Shown here: positions 5,301-6,411 of the stretch, in pieces | Layout of the letters: every line of letters begins with the position of its first letter | How positions within the stretch are numbered: the first letter of the stretch is position 1 | Assembly: GCA_028279995.1 (NCBI GenBank) | Contig: JANQMQ010000131.1 | Coordinates: 1-6,411 of the forward strand | Direction: 5' to 3' | DNA from: Candidatus Phaeomarinibacter sp. | GTDB taxonomy: Bacteria > Pseudomonadota > Alphaproteobacteria > CGMCC-115125 | DNA: 6,411 nucleotides | Notes under the pieces: model-generated | Database searches by the model: none | The model's input: the letters and a program-made list of their open reading frames with translations, nothing else | Told to the model about the DNA's origin: nothing | Made by a program: the position numbers and the translations under genes

Positions 5301-6411
5301 TCAGCTGAGAAACCCAACCCGCTGCGCCAGGCCAAACACCAGCAGCGCGAAGCTTGCAACAAGACCAAGCACCGGCACATAGATCGGGGCCTTGAACGCG
5401 GCGTGTTCCATATCAGCCGCTCGACGCAACACGAGGAGCGCCGCATTGGCCAGACAGAACACGGAAAGCACAGCCAGACTTGCATAGGACGCGAGCTCGG
5501 CAATTGGCAGCGTCAGAGCAAACACGAGGACGATGAGCGCAACACCAAGGATCGCAACATCCGGCGTTCGTGTGACAGGATTCACATGCGCAAGCACTTG
5601 CGGCAACCGGCCCAGACGGGCCATTCCGTAAAACAGGCGCGAGGCCATGATCATCTGTATCAGCGCGCCGTTAACCACAGCCAGAATGGCAATCGTGCTC
5701 AGGATGGCAGGATTGCCGCCATTTGCCTCAAACACATGCGCCAATGGCGCCCCACTGTTGCCCAGTTGAGCAGGATCGACACTGAGCACCGATATCACAG
5801 TCAGCATGACATAGAGCAGCGTGCTGACGATCAGTGTCGTGATGATCGCAATGGGAAGCGTACGGTTCGGCTCCTTAACCTCCTCCGCCATGTTGACAAT
5901 GTCCTCGAACCCGATGAACGCAAAGAACGCGAGCACGCTCGATGACAACACAAGAAGCCATAGTGCAGCATCCAGTCCCGGCCATATGTCAGGCAACGCC
6001 GCGGGTACTTCATCCAGCACGGGCAGACCCGCACCGATGACGAGCAGCAATCCGCCTATTTCAATCAGCGTTGTAATCGCAACCACGATCAACGATTGGG
6101 CTACGCCCCAGAACGTCACCACGGCCAGAAATGCAACAACACCGAAGAGCGCAATCCATCCCGGTACCGCAATCAGTTCATTCAGATACCCCACAAACCC
6201 AAGCAGAACGGCTGCAGACGATGTAACGCCCGAGAAGGCAACCAGGAGCCCGACAGTTGTCGTCAACCACGGCCGCGCGAAAGCGGCATTTACATAGGTT
6301 GCCTCGCCCCCCGCCTTGGGAAAGCGCGTCGAGAGTTCTGCGTATGAAATTGCTGAGAGACCGGCAAGCATACCGGCCAGCACGAAGGCAACCGGCGCCG
6401 CCATACCAGCC
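5301..6411 (-). CDS. APC-family amino acid permease (5'-truncated by window edge)
   Basis: This is an inner-membrane transporter of the amino acid-polyamine-organocation (APC) superfamily. About 370 codons are visible. The frame stays open to the window edge, and the ATG at 6402-6404 falls within what looks like the second membrane segment (PVAFVLAGMLAGLSAISYAEL), so the true start and first segment lie outside. Counting from that ATG, about ten hydrophobic segments follow (roughly 3-23, 45-73, 80-100, 102-127, 147-170, 183-208, 233-258, 281-303, 305-327, 342-362). Family signatures are SYAELSTRFPKAGGEATYV (20-38) and FIGFEDIVNMAEEVKEPNRT (163-182), the latter typical of the conserved loop after segment 6. 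The substrate cannot be read from the sequence; a neutral or cationic amino acid is likely from family knowledge. The gene converges on the lytic transglycosylase gene with only GGG between the stops. Confidence 0.88.
   Translation of the reverse strand, partial: AGMAAPVAFVLAGMLAGLSAISYAELSTRFPKAGGEATYVNAAFARPWLTTTVGLLVAFSGVTSSAAVLLGFVGYLNELIAVPGWIALFGVVAFLAVVTFWGVAQSLIVVAITTLIEIGGLLLVIGAGLPVLDEVPAALPDIWPGLDAALWLLVLSSSVLAFFAFIGFEDIVNMAEEVKEPNRTLPIAIITTLIVSTLLYVMLTVISVLSVDPAQLGNSGAPLAHVFEANGGNPAILSTIAILAVVNGALIQMIMASRLFYGMARLGRLPQVLAHVNPVTRTPDVAILGVALIVLVFALTLPIAELASYASLAVLSVFCLANAALLVLRRAADMEHAAFKAPIYVPVLGLVASFALLVFGLAQRVGFLS

Noticed and set aside
5403..6297. Two plus-strand open frames opposite the permease
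   Set aside because: Their composition (Arg/Gln/His-rich, then Ser/Thr/Asn-rich) reflects the complement of hydrophobic membrane codons; the permease signatures are on the minus strand.

Overview
The window looks like an ordinary piece of alphaproteobacterial chromosome. The evidence is GC-rich coding DNA, tightly packed genes, and a set and order of genes (folK fragment, NYN-domain nuclease, family 5-type uracil-DNA glycosylase, smpB, dapA, soluble lytic transglycosylase) that I recall from Rhizobiales-like and related Alphaproteobacteria. I cannot name a genus. I see no mobile element, CRISPR array, rRNA, tRNA or prophage gene. No interval longer than 300 bases lacks a gene.

Layout. Positions 1-120 (minus) hold the first 40 codons of folK, cut by the window edge. 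A roughly 100-base divergent spacer follows, with an 8-bp inverted repeat whose right arm touches the ribosome binding site of the next gene. Positions 222-830 and 839-1510 (plus) are a two-gene unit: a LabA-like/DUF88 NYN-domain protein and a UDGb-type uracil-DNA glycosylase with Fe-S cysteines. It converges on a minus-strand pair, dapA (2031-2909) then smpB (1523-2005), 25 bases apart and probably co-transcribed. The dapA leader contains a small hairpin followed by a T-rich tract. Divergent from dapA is a large secreted lytic transglycosylase (about 3165-5297, plus). It ends 3 bases from the stop of a convergent, 5'-truncated APC-type amino acid permease (5301-6411, minus).

How the genes relate. 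These are mostly housekeeping functions: folate synthesis (FolK), lysine/diaminopimelate synthesis (DapA), rescue of stalled ribosomes (SmpB with tmRNA), uracil excision from DNA, RNA cleavage of unknown target (NYN protein), peptidoglycan turnover (Slt) and amino acid uptake (permease). DapA makes the precursor of the meso-diaminopimelate found in the peptidoglycan that Slt cleaves, so their divergent arrangement is suggestive, but no shared regulation is demonstrated.

I found no convincing new biological system. The points most worth checking are the altered second motif of the uracil-DNA glycosylase, the coupled NYN/UDG pair, the inverted repeat at the NYN gene start, the attenuator-like dapA leader, and the uncertain start of the lytic transglycosylase.
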